Source: Aquimarina amphilecti (GTDB lineage: Bacteria > Bacteroidota > Bacteroidia > Flavobacteriales > Flavobacteriaceae). From it: a stretch of 64,000 bases of DNA. The stretch is from assembly GCF_900109375.1 (NCBI RefSeq), contig NZ_FOAB01000003.1:458830-522829 (forward strand). The letters run 5' to 3'. Position 1 is the stretch's first letter. Each line of letters opens with the position of its first letter. This document shows positions 56,770 to 64,000 of the stretch, one piece after another. Made by a program: the position numbers and the translations under genes. Under the pieces are notes generated by a model. That model saw nothing but the letters and a program-made list of their open reading frames with translations, was not told the DNA's origin and did not search any database.

Positions 56770-56881
56770 TAGGGACATCAGGGGAAAAGAACCCTTTTTT
56801 ATTCGTCATACGATATTTTCAACTCTTTATTTTAAGATTTACCTTTACTTATTAAAGTATTTTCTAAATTAAGAATATCAT

Positions 56882-56889
56882 TATATTTG
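56882..56889 (+). promoter_or_regulatory. Candidate -7 element of pyrH-frr
   Basis: TATATTTG matches TAnnTTTG and lies 17 nt before the pyrH ATG. No TTG is present at the -33 spacing. Confidence 0.45.
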
Positions 56890-56906
56890 CACCACAGTTC
56901 AAGCAA

Positions 56907-57617
56907 ATGATGAAATACAATAGAATATTACTAAAATTATCAGGAGAAGCCCTGATGGGAGATCGTCAATACGGTATCGATCCTAAAAGACTAGCAGAAT
57001 ATGCTAACGAAATTAAGCAAATAACAAACAAAGGTGTAGAAGTTGCTATTGTTATAGGAGGTGGTAATATTTTTAGAGGTGTCGCAGGAGCCAGTAAAGG
57101 TATGGACAGAGTACAAGCAGATCATATGGGAATGCTTGCTACAGTAATTAATGGACTAGCTTTACAAAGTGCCCTAGAAGATGCTGAAATTCCTACTAGA
57201 CTGCAATCAGCAATAAAAATTAATGAAGTAGCAGAGCCATTCATTAAAAGAAGAGCAATACGACACTTAGAAAAAGGAAGAGTTGTAATTTTTGGAGGAG
57301 GAACAGGTAACCCATATTTCACAACGGACTCTGCAGCTGTATTAAGAGCAATAGAAATTAATGCAGATGTTATTCTTAAGGGAACAAGAGTAGATGGAAT
57401 CTACACAGCAGATCCCGAAAAGGATTCTCAAGCTACTAAATTTGATTTTATTACATTTGATGATGTTTTAAGAAAAGGACTTAAGGTTATGGATACAACT
57501 GCCTTTACATTAAGTCAAGAAAATGAATTACCTATTATAGTTTTTGATATGAATAAAACTGGAAACCTATTAAAGGTTATTTCTGGTGAGTCTATCGGAA
57601 CAAAGGTAAATCTCTAA
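56907..57617 (+). CDS. pyrH: UMP kinase (uridylate kinase)
   Basis: This 236-aa amino-acid-kinase-fold enzyme starts with [16 protein letters not shown] and has [10 protein letters not shown] (about 51-60), [15 protein letters not shown] near residue 131 and the late [15 protein letters not shown]. It phosphorylates UMP to UDP, the committed step to UTP and CTP. Two adjacent ATG codons (56907 and 56910) are possible starts. It is followed by frr after 57 nt, a common bacterial pairing. Confidence 0.98.
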   Translation: MMKYNRILLKLSGEALMGDRQYGIDPKRLAEYANEIKQITNKGVEVAIVIGGGNIFRGVAGASKGMDRVQADHMGMLATVINGLALQSALEDAEIPTRLQSAIKINEVAEPFIKRRAIRHLEKGRVVIFGGGTGNPYFTTDSAAVLRAIEINADVILKGTRVDGIYTADPEKDSQATKFDFITFDDVLRKGLKVMDTTAFTLSQENELPIIVFDMNKTGNLLKVISGESIGTKVNL

Positions 57618-57674
57618 CAAAACAAAAGGTGGCTCGTTTTTTGATCAACTAATTAAGAAAAGAATTATATTAAG

Positions 57675-58238
57675 ATGAACGAAGAAGTAGATTTTATTCT
57701 GGATTCAACTAAAGAATCTATGCAGGGTGCAATAGCCCATTTAGAAAAACAATTAATTGTTATAAGAGCTGGAAAAGCTTCTCCAGCTATGCTTAGCGGT
57801 GTAATGGTTGAATATTACGGAAACCCTACACCATTAAATCAGGTAGGAAACGTAAATACGCCAGATGCTAGAACAATTACCATCCAACCATTCGAAAAAT
57901 CTCTAATTCAGGAAATCGAAAAAGCTATTCAGGTAGCGAATCTTGGTTTCAATCCTATGAACAATGGAGAGAGTGTTATCATTAGCGTACCTCCCTTGAC
58001 AGAAGAACGTCGTAGAGAACTAGTAAGACAAGCAAAAGCTGAAGCTGAAGATTCAAAAGTTGGTGTACGTAATGATCGGAAGAACGCTAATAATGAAATA
58101 AAAAAATTAGAAAAAGATGGTCTATCGGAAGATATGGCCAAAAACACTGAATCAGATATTCAACAATTGACAGATAGTTATATCAAAAAAATTGATGAAA
58201 TGTTATCTGTTAAAGAAAAAGAAATTATGACTGTATAA
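57675..58238 (+). CDS. frr: Ribosome recycling factor
   Basis: This 187-aa protein has the RRF pattern, with IRAGKASPAMLSGVMVEYYG (about 31-50), TITIQPFEKS (about 71-80), PPLTEERRRELV (about 106-117) and the long C-terminal helix. With EF-G it splits post-termination ribosomes. It is the second gene of pyrH-frr. Confidence 0.98.
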   Translation: MNEEVDFILDSTKESMQGAIAHLEKQLIVIRAGKASPAMLSGVMVEYYGNPTPLNQVGNVNTPDARTITIQPFEKSLIQEIEKAIQVANLGFNPMNNGESVIISVPPLTEERRRELVRQAKAEAEDSKVGVRNDRKNANNEIKKLEKDGLSEDMAKNTESDIQQLTDSYIKKIDEMLSVKEKEIMTV

Positions 58239-58258
58239 TACTTTTTCGAAAAACAATA

Positions 58259-58298
58259 TTATACAAAAGTGTTTTGTTGACGAAACACTTTTGTATAA
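58259..58298. repeat. Perfect 16-bp dyad between frr and the DUF5686 gene
   Basis: Arms 58259-58274 and 58283-58298 pair perfectly around an 8-nt loop. A smaller palindrome TTTTTCGAAAAA lies at 58242-58253. It lacks a T run on the plus strand, so it is either a weak terminator of frr or a regulatory dyad. Confidence 0.7.
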
Positions 58299-58326
58299 CT
58301 TCAATTACTATGAATCAAATCGGATA

Positions 58327-60768
58327 ATGCAAAACAAACTCTTCTGTTTATTATTTTTTACTCACTTTGTTGTACTATCTCAAATTAGCATTACCGGAAA
58401 AGTAATTGACCAAAGCACCAACCAACCCTTACCATTTGCTACTGTAAAAACTGATCATAATACGTATGCATTAACTTCATCAACTGGAGAATTTGTAATA
58501 CGATGTGAGAGCTATCCAATAAAGCTAACTGTTAGCTACATAGGGTATAACACCAAGAATTTCTCTATTAAATCGGAAGATATCGTTAAAGTAGAAATAC
58601 AGCTTTCCCCTAAATCAGAGAATCTAGAAACGGTAAAAATTGACATCCCAGGAAGCGTTGCTTCTAACATCATCAAAGAAGCTATTAACAATAAAATAAA
58701 AAATAATCCAAACAAGGCTTTAAAGAGTTATAGCTACAGAACTTATAACAAATTTAAAATTACAGAAGACAACCAAGCTAGATTTGAAACTCCTGATACC
58801 ACAGGAGTAGATATGGAAAAGATTTTTAATGATGCACATTCTTTTCTCTCAGAAAAAGTAAGTTTACACGAGTTCAACAAGGGCCGTGATGAAAAAGAAA
58901 CCGTTCTTGCTTCAAGAATGACAGGTTTTAACAAGCCCGTTTACAATGTTTTAGGCATCAAAATTCAGTCTAACTCGCTGTACAAAGAAAATTATGTAAT
59001 ATTTAATAATAGGTACGCAGGCCCACTATCTAACCGCGCTCTTAAAAATTATTACTATAAAGTTTTAGATACTACACAAGGAAAAAGGCCTGCATATGTA
59101 ATTTTGTTTCAACCTAGAAGATCTAAAAAAATTGCTGGTTTAGAGGGTGTTTTATATTTAGATATGGAGACACTTGCTATCCAAAAAGCAATTGCAGAAT
59201 TAAGAGGCGAACTTAATGTTTTAGTGAAACATAATTTCAAATATAATTCTGAAGAAAAATTATGGTTTCCACTGAATCAAGAAGTTACAATAAGACCTGG
59301 CATTGGAAAACAAAAAGTAACTTTGTTTGGAGGACAAATATCAGTTGGTAGATTAGGGAATGACAAGAAAAGTTTTACTGGCAATAATGATTTTCTAATT
59401 TCCAAAACAGACTTCTTTGATTACAATACAACAAAAGATATCAAAATTAAACTACAACAATCTGCTATAGAAATAGATCCCGAAGCCACTACCAGGGATG
59501 AAGATTATTGGAACCAATATCGCACAAGCGCAATTACCGCAAAGGACTTAAAATCCTTCCCTATAATAGACAGTATCGTTCAGGCACAAAACATAGAACG
59601 AAGAATTGATGTAATTCAAAGTTTCAATATTGGATATTATCCTGTTGGTTTTTTTGACTTTGACCTGACCTATCCTATAAAATATAATAATTTCGAGGGT
59701 CTACGTCTGGGAATTGGAGGTTTAACGAATAAAAAGTTTTCTAAACGATTTCGTACCGAAGGTTATTTAGTTTATGGGTTTAGAGATGGTAGGTTTAAGT
59801 TTGGACTTGGCGGAGGTGTTTTACTCAATAAAGATTCTGGGTCCTGGCTAAACGTGAATTACACAGACGATCTTAAGGAAGTAGGAAGTTTCTTTTATCT
59901 AACAGATAGGCGTGTTTATTCCTTATTCGAACCACGTCTAGTGAATATTGATTTTTATTACAAGCATAGGACTTGGAGTACAAGCTTACAACATAGAATT
60001 TTACCTAAATTATTATCTGAAACTCAATTTTCTGTAAGCAATATTGATCAAACAGGAGGCTATACGTATCTTGACAATGGTAATTCTTTCTCCCGTTACA
60101 AAACAGCAGAGTCCACAATTGCACTTAGATGGAGTCCTTTTAGTAAGTTCTTAAAAACACCAAACGGTTTTAAAGAAATACAAGACGGGTATCCAAAAAT
60201 AACAGCTCAATACACTCAAGGGTACAAAGGAATATTTGACAGTGATTTTAATTATAGCAAGATCGGGGTCAAAGCGGAGTACATTATTAATCGTCTTAAC
60301 CAATCTAGTACTAGCCTACTCTTAGAAGCAGACATTGCTAGTGGTGATGTCCCATTAACACATTTATATCACGCATATCCAAATGCTCCAACAAAAGAAA
60401 CTGTTTTTCAGAGATTTTCTGTTGCTGGTCGTAGAAGTTTTGAAACCATGTATTTTAGTGAGTTTTTTAGCGATAGATTAGCTACTCTACAAATAAGACA
60501 CAGACTAAGGCCATTTAAAATATCTAGTTGGTTTAAGCCGGAAATGGTTTTAATCACCAGGTACGCTATTGGAGATGTAAGTAATCGAGACAAGCACCAA
60601 GGTGTTGATTTCAATTCTTTACAACAAGGATATCAGGAATCTGGATTTGAAATCAATAAACTTTTTGCTGGTTTTGGATTAAGTTTTGCTTATAGATATG
60701 GTGCGTATCATCTACCAAAACTAGAAGACAACATTGCTTTCAAATTTACATTTTACTTAAAGCTTTAA
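58327..60768 (+). CDS. DUF5686 protein with carboxypeptidase-regulatory-like domain, predicted outer membrane
   Basis: I start the protein at the ATG 58327-58329, giving 813 aa and a clean signal peptide ending VVLSQ. Twelve extra upstream codons would begin with TTG inside the dyad 58259-58298. After the signal comes a CarboxypepD_reg-like beta sandwich (about 18-105), with GKVIDQSTNQPLPFATVKT and STGEFVI. The DUF5686 region follows, ending in a beta-barrel-like part that closes with KFTFYLKL. Such proteins are common in Bacteroidetes outer membranes; the function is unknown. Confidence 0.87.
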   Translation: MQNKLFCLLFFTHFVVLSQISITGKVIDQSTNQPLPFATVKTDHNTYALTSSTGEFVIRCESYPIKLTVSYIGYNTKNFSIKSEDIVKVEIQLSPKSENLETVKIDIPGSVASNIIKEAINNKIKNNPNKALKSYSYRTYNKFKITEDNQARFETPDTTGVDMEKIFNDAHSFLSEKVSLHEFNKGRDEKETVLASRMTGFNKPVYNVLGIKIQSNSLYKENYVIFNNRYAGPLSNRALKNYYYKVLDTTQGKRPAYVILFQPRRSKKIAGLEGVLYLDMETLAIQKAIAELRGELNVLVKHNFKYNSEEKLWFPLNQEVTIRPGIGKQKVTLFGGQISVGRLGNDKKSFTGNNDFLISKTDFFDYNTTKDIKIKLQQSAIEIDPEATTRDEDYWNQYRTSAITAKDLKSFPIIDSIVQAQNIERRIDVIQSFNIGYYPVGFFDFDLTYPIKYNNFEGLRLGIGGLTNKKFSKRFRTEGYLVYGFRDGRFKFGLGGGVLLNKDSGSWLNVNYTDDLKEVGSFFYLTDRRVYSLFEPRLVNIDFYYKHRTWSTSLQHRILPKLLSETQFSVSNIDQTGGYTYLDNGNSFSRYKTAESTIALRWSPFSKFLKTPNGFKEIQDGYPKITAQYTQGYKGIFDSDFNYSKIGVKAEYIINRLNQSSTSLLLEADIASGDVPLTHLYHAYPNAPTKETVFQRFSVAGRRSFETMYFSEFFSDRLATLQIRHRLRPFKISSWFKPEMVLITRYAIGDVSNRDKHQGVDFNSLQQGYQESGFEINKLFAGFGLSFAYRYGAYHLPKLEDNIAFKFTFYLKL

Positions 60769-60828
60769 TACATTATTATTTATTCATTTTCTTTTGAATA
60801 TTTTTTAAGTATTAAAACCTCAAATTCT

Positions 60829-60836
60829 TACATTTG
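60829..60836 (+). promoter_or_regulatory. Candidate -7 element of the MMPL gene
   Basis: TACATTTG matches TAnnTTTG, 17 nt before the ATG at 60854. No TTG is found at -33 spacing. Confidence 0.4.
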
Positions 60837-60853
60837 CACAAGGAAAATAGAGA

Positions 60854-63271
60854 ATGGCAAAGTTATTAACTTTCGGGTTTTGGAATACATTAGCTGGAAT
60901 TATACTCCGTAATAGAGCAGCTATATTTATCATTATTATTGGAATAACCGTTTTTCTCGGTTTTCAATGGAAAAACATGCGGTTTTCTTTTACCGAAGCA
61001 AACCTTCTTCCGGATGATCATGAAGTAAATATTAAGTATCAGGAATTTCTAGAGAAATTTGGAGATGAAGGTAACCTTATTGTCATGGCTGTAAATGATA
61101 GCTCTCTATTTACACCAACAAAATTAAAGGCTTGGAATGACTTTAATAATTCGTTCAAACAATATAGTGAGATTGACCTAGTAATCTCTATAAGTGATCT
61201 AAAAACACTTGAAAAAAAGGATAAACCTGCCAGATTTGAGCTGGTATCTTTTATAAAAGATAGTATATATACTGATAAAAAAGTTTTAGAGTACAAAGAA
61301 GAACTGTTTAACAAACTTCCTTTTTATGAAGGTCTAATCTACAGTAATAAATCGAACACAATACAAAGTGCAATTTATTTAAATAAGGATATTGTTAATA
61401 CGATTGTTAGAAAAAAGTTCATTGAAAACACCCTAAATCCCAGGATTAAAGAGTTTGAGGAAAAATTCGGTATGGATGTAAAGGTTTCTGGAATGCCGTA
61501 TATCAGAACTATGAATTCTCAAAACATAATGGATGAGATTCAAATATTCATTCTAGCAGCACTACTAGTTACCTCACTAATTTTCTTTTTCTTTTTCAGA
61601 TCTTTCAGAGCGACTTTCATTTCAATGACTGCAGTAATCATTGGTGTTATGTGGGCATTTGGGCTATTAGGCTTATTAGAATATGAAATTACAGTTCTTA
61701 CTGCTATTATTCCTCCGCTAGTAATCGTTATCGGGATTCCAAACTGTATTTTTTTAATAAACAAATACCAACAAGAAATAAAAAAACACGGTAATAAAGC
61801 TAAATCATTACAACGTGTTATTACCAAAGTCGGGAATGCCACCTTGATGACCAACGTTACTACTGCCGCCGGTTTTGCAACCTTCGCCTTAACGGAAAGC
61901 AAACTACTAAAGGAGTTTGGTATCGTAGCAGCAATAAATATAATTGCGCTATTTATATTATGCTTATTAGTAATTACGATTATCTACAGCTACATGCCTC
62001 AACCAAAAGAAAGGCATTTAAAACATCTAGGTAAGAGATGGGTTGAGCGACTTGTAAACTGGATGGAGCACGCCGTTAAAAACCGTAGAATTACTATATA
62101 TACTTCCTCTGTAATTATATTAATTGCAAGCATCATAGGTATTTATACAATTAAAGTTTCTGGAAGTTTACTAGAAGACATGCCTAAATCAGCTGGTTTT
62201 TTCCAAGATATCCAATTTTTTGAAGATGAATTTGATGGCATCATGCCCTTGGAGATATTAATTAATACCAAGCGCAAACAAGGAGTTCTAAAACTGCCTA
62301 CATTACGTAGAATGGAACAACTAGGAGAATTGATTGAAGAAACACCAGAATTATCCAAACCAATATCTATAGTCAATTTAGTAAAATACGCTAAGCAGAC
62401 TTATTATAATGGAAACCCAAAGTACTATCAATTACCAACAAGTCAAGAACGTAATTTCATTCTACCATATGCCAAAAGCTTCGAATCAGAGGCTGGAGCT
62501 ATGAACAGTTATGTAGATTCAACAGGGCAATATGCTAGAATCACTACATTTATGAAGGATGTGGGTACCGAAGAAATGGAAAGAATAGAAGCCAATTTAG
62601 CTCCAAAGCTAGAAAAACTATTCCCAAAAGATAGATACGAAGTTACATTTACTGGTAAAGCATTAATATTTCAGAAAGGAACCACTTATTTAGTCTGGAA
62701 CCTTATATTCTCTTTAGGATTAGCAATTGTACTGATTGCTCTTTTTATGGCTTGGATGTTTAGATCGTTTAAAATGATTATTATCTCATTGATTCCAAAC
62801 CTTCTACCTCTCCTTATGACAGCAGGTTTAATGGGCTTTTTAGGCGTTCCAATAAAACCTTCTACTATATTAGTTTTCAGTATAGCTTTTGGTATCTCTG
62901 TAGATGATACTATTCATTTCTTAGCCAAATACAGGCAAGAATTAAAATCAAATCACTGGAGGATTCGTAAATCAGTTTTTGCTGCTCTTAAAGAAACAGG
63001 TGTCAGTATGTTTTACACCTCTACGGTTTTATTCTTTGGTTTCTCTGTATTTATGATTTCAAGTTTTGGTGGAACCAAAGCATTAGGAGGATTAGTATCA
63101 GCGACATTACTCTTCGCAATGTTAGCTAACCTTCTACTACTCCCATCCTTATTACTTTCTTTAGAACGAAGTATAGCCAACAAAAAGACTTTGAAAGAAC
63201 CTGCTCTGAAAATCATAGCAAGTGATGATGAACTTCTTGAAGAAGAGGAAGAAAAAGAACAACAGCAATAA
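60854..63271 (+). CDS. MMPL/RND-family membrane exporter
   Basis: This 805-aa protein has the two-half RND layout: one membrane helix, a periplasmic loop (about 45-225), five helices, a central helix near 415, a second periplasmic loop (about 440-610) and five more helices. The second half contains GISVDDTIHFLAKYR near residue 680, with the acidic pair typical of proton-driven MMPL/HpnN-like and SSD transporters. The C-terminus is strongly acidic (DDELLEEEEEKEQQQ). Cargo is probably a lipid or hydrophobic compound, which is inference from the family. It has no membrane-fusion partner nearby. Confidence 0.9.
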   Translation: MAKLLTFGFWNTLAGIILRNRAAIFIIIIGITVFLGFQWKNMRFSFTEANLLPDDHEVNIKYQEFLEKFGDEGNLIVMAVNDSSLFTPTKLKAWNDFNNSFKQYSEIDLVISISDLKTLEKKDKPARFELVSFIKDSIYTDKKVLEYKEELFNKLPFYEGLIYSNKSNTIQSAIYLNKDIVNTIVRKKFIENTLNPRIKEFEEKFGMDVKVSGMPYIRTMNSQNIMDEIQIFILAALLVTSLIFFFFFRSFRATFISMTAVIIGVMWAFGLLGLLEYEITVLTAIIPPLVIVIGIPNCIFLINKYQQEIKKHGNKAKSLQRVITKVGNATLMTNVTTAAGFATFALTESKLLKEFGIVAAINIIALFILCLLVITIIYSYMPQPKERHLKHLGKRWVERLVNWMEHAVKNRRITIYTSSVIILIASIIGIYTIKVSGSLLEDMPKSAGFFQDIQFFEDEFDGIMPLEILINTKRKQGVLKLPTLRRMEQLGELIEETPELSKPISIVNLVKYAKQTYYNGNPKYYQLPTSQERNFILPYAKSFESEAGAMNSYVDSTGQYARITTFMKDVGTEEMERIEANLAPKLEKLFPKDRYEVTFTGKALIFQKGTTYLVWNLIFSLGLAIVLIALFMAWMFRSFKMIIISLIPNLLPLLMTAGLMGFLGVPIKPSTILVFSIAFGISVDDTIHFLAKYRQELKSNHWRIRKSVFAALKETGVSMFYTSTVLFFGFSVFMISSFGGTKALGGLVSATLLFAMLANLLLLPSLLLSLERSIANKKTLKEPALKIIASDDELLEEEEEKEQQQ

Positions 63272-63304
63272 TATTATTCCATACATTTTTACTTCAAAAA
63301 AGAA

Positions 63305-63328
63305 GTCTCACTAGTAAACTAGCGAGAC
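63305..63328 (+). terminator. Possible terminator hairpin after the MMPL gene
   Basis: Arms 63305-63315 and 63318-63328 pair over 11 positions with one A-C mismatch, 33 nt after the stop codon. There is no T tract, so termination is doubtful. Confidence 0.35.
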
Positions 63329-63392
63329 TCCGTGTAAGATAGATTACCCCAAAACCTATCGAACTAAACTTAACGTAAACACAATCGTCATA

Positions 63393-63406
63393 ATTGCATA
63401 TGCAAT
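63393..63406. repeat. Perfect 14-bp palindrome
   Basis: ATTGCATATGCAAT is fully self-complementary with no loop, which suggests a protein-binding site more than an RNA hairpin. It lies 550 nt before asnS. Confidence 0.4.
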
Positions 63407-63439
63407 ATACATCCCCTTTTTGTATTTTGAAACCCATTC

Positions 63440-63459
63440 AAGGGGGGGATTTCCCCCTT
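63440..63459. repeat. G-run hairpin
   Basis: Arms 63440-63446 and 63453-63459 (AAGGGGG and its complement) form a 7-bp stem containing a run of seven G, rare in this AT-rich sequence. It may be a terminator of either strand, but T tracts are weak. Confidence 0.4.
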
Positions 63460-63789
63460 TCGATAAAATAAACAAAGGTTTAACTTTTTTTTTGTAATCT
63501 AAATTTTAAATAAAAAACACCAAATCATTGATTTTAAATATTTTATGTAATATTTTTATGTAGGAATTTTTATTCATTTTCACATTAAAAGCATTAAAAA
63601 AAACTATTTTTTCCCCGAAAAAGTATTCTTTTACGGTTTTTACATAGAATTACTCTAGAAAAAACCGTCGGATTCTATAACCAGTTAAAATGACATAATT
63701 TTTGTAATCCCTAAAAAATGAAAATACCCATCAATAGAATTTAAGTTTTTTTTGAAGAGCAAGACTATGCATCAATTCGATTAAAAATT

Positions 63790-63797
63790 TATCTTTG
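63790..63797 (+). promoter_or_regulatory. Candidate -7 element of asnS
   Basis: TATCTTTG matches TAnnTTTG and would give a leader of about 150 nt before the ATG at 63956. No TTG is found at -33 spacing. Confidence 0.45.
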
Positions 63798-63883
63798 CTA
63801 CCTTGAATTTTTATATTGACAATACAGAAGAAATTAAAATTTAAGTAGTTCCTAATAAGCTGAAGAAACAAAAAAATGGCGCA

Positions 63884-63936
63884 ACGTTATTATTAGTTAA
63901 ATAATAACGTATGTGCATTACATCAAATAGATGTAA
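63884..63936 (+). promoter_or_regulatory. Two hairpins in the asnS leader
   Basis: An 11-bp perfect stem (arms 63884-63894 and 63900-63910, loop AGTTA) is followed by a 7-bp perfect stem (arms 63918-63924 and 63930-63936). Both lie in the predicted leader of asnS, 20-72 nt before the start codon. They could control translation or transcription; no terminator T run is present. Confidence 0.35.
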
Positions 63937-63955
63937 AATATATAAAATAAAATTG

Positions 63956-64000
63956 ATGAAACATACCAAAGTAATAGACGTACTACAAAGTGACAAACTA
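63956..64000 (+). CDS. asnS: Probable asparaginyl-tRNA synthetase, first 15 codons
   Basis: The frame opens with ATG at 63956 and reads MKHTKVIDVLQSDKL to the window edge. This resembles the N-terminus of flavobacterial AsnRS (MKxTKVxDLL-type), and no stop occurs before the edge. With only 15 residues the call rests on weak similarity plus the long structured leader typical of a translation gene. Confidence 0.5.
   Translation, partial: MKHTKVIDVLQSDKL

Larger units (their letters stand above)
63272..63955. other. 684-nt gap between the MMPL gene and asnS
   Basis: No gene is seen. It holds a hairpin with one mismatch (63305-63328), a perfect 14-bp palindrome (63393-63406), a hairpin with a G run (arms 63440-63446 and 63453-63459), long A/T homopolymers (63485-63660) and the asnS promoter region and leader. 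None of the hairpins is followed by a convincing T run, so the end of the MMPL transcript is unclear. Confidence 0.6.

Noticed and set aside
63877..63897. Six-codon leader ORF (MAQRYY) in the asnS leader
   Set aside because: It contains no Asn codons, so it does not fit a classical attenuation peptide, and it is short enough to be chance.
1..64000. Mobile element, prophage, CRISPR or defence system
   Set aside because: No transposase, integrase, phage structural gene, repeat-spacer array or recognised defence gene is present; gene order and base composition look like conserved flavobacterial core.

Overview
The window is a contiguous piece of chromosomal core genome from an AT-rich member of the Bacteroidetes, almost certainly the family Flavobacteriaceae and probably marine. 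The evidence is the type IX secretion translocon SprA (2394 aa) sitting between ruvA and gcvH, a complete alternative complex III (act) cluster fused to aa3 oxidase genes, a DUF2723 membrane glycosyltransferase-like protein, DUF5686 and DUF5916 outer-membrane-type proteins, and promoters of the Bacteroidetes type (TTTG, about 17-20 nt, then TAnnTTTG). I see no insertion sequence, integrase, phage gene, CRISPR array or defence island.

Bases 1-32051 are read entirely from the minus strand. In transcription order the left part runs maeB, ruvA, sprA, gcvH, a VanZ-family gene and a TonB gene cut by the left edge. Next comes a symporter-trehalase pair, then ruvB, a cytochrome P450 and queG, then a lone membrane protein of unknown function. 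Bases 20218-32051 hold an eight-gene respiratory unit, actABCDEF-coxB-coxA, which should pass electrons from menaquinol through ACIII to the aa3 oxidase. It ends at a strong hairpin terminator.

The middle (32275-53220) alternates strands. It holds a SPOR protein, the rimP-nusA-infB translation/transcription operon, a tandem universal stress protein, tRNA-Gln, the DUF2723 protein, a polysaccharide deacetylase, a cysteine-less thioredoxin, a membrane metallophosphoesterase, polA, a TerC protein, a lipocalin-like lipoprotein, a serine-hydrolase (beta-lactamase family) lipoprotein and a DUF5916 protein. Several convergent pairs share bidirectional hairpin terminators.

The right part (53494-64000) is on the plus strand: rplM-rpsI, rpsB, tsf, pyrH-frr, a DUF5686 protein, an MMPL/RND exporter and the first 15 codons of what is probably asnS.

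I did not find an obvious new multi-gene system. The most interesting unexplained signals are in the gaps: (i) a compact minus-strand unit between tsf and pyrH with a full promoter, a 26-codon ORF and a terminator; (ii) two perfect dyads between the divergent polA and metallophosphoesterase genes, one covering the -33 element of the polA promoter; (iii) a terminator-like hairpin wedged between the rimP promoter and its start codon; and (iv) structured leaders before rpsB, tsf, uspA and asnS. At protein level, the thioredoxin without catalytic cysteines and the helix-hairpin-helix tail on ActC deserve a look.
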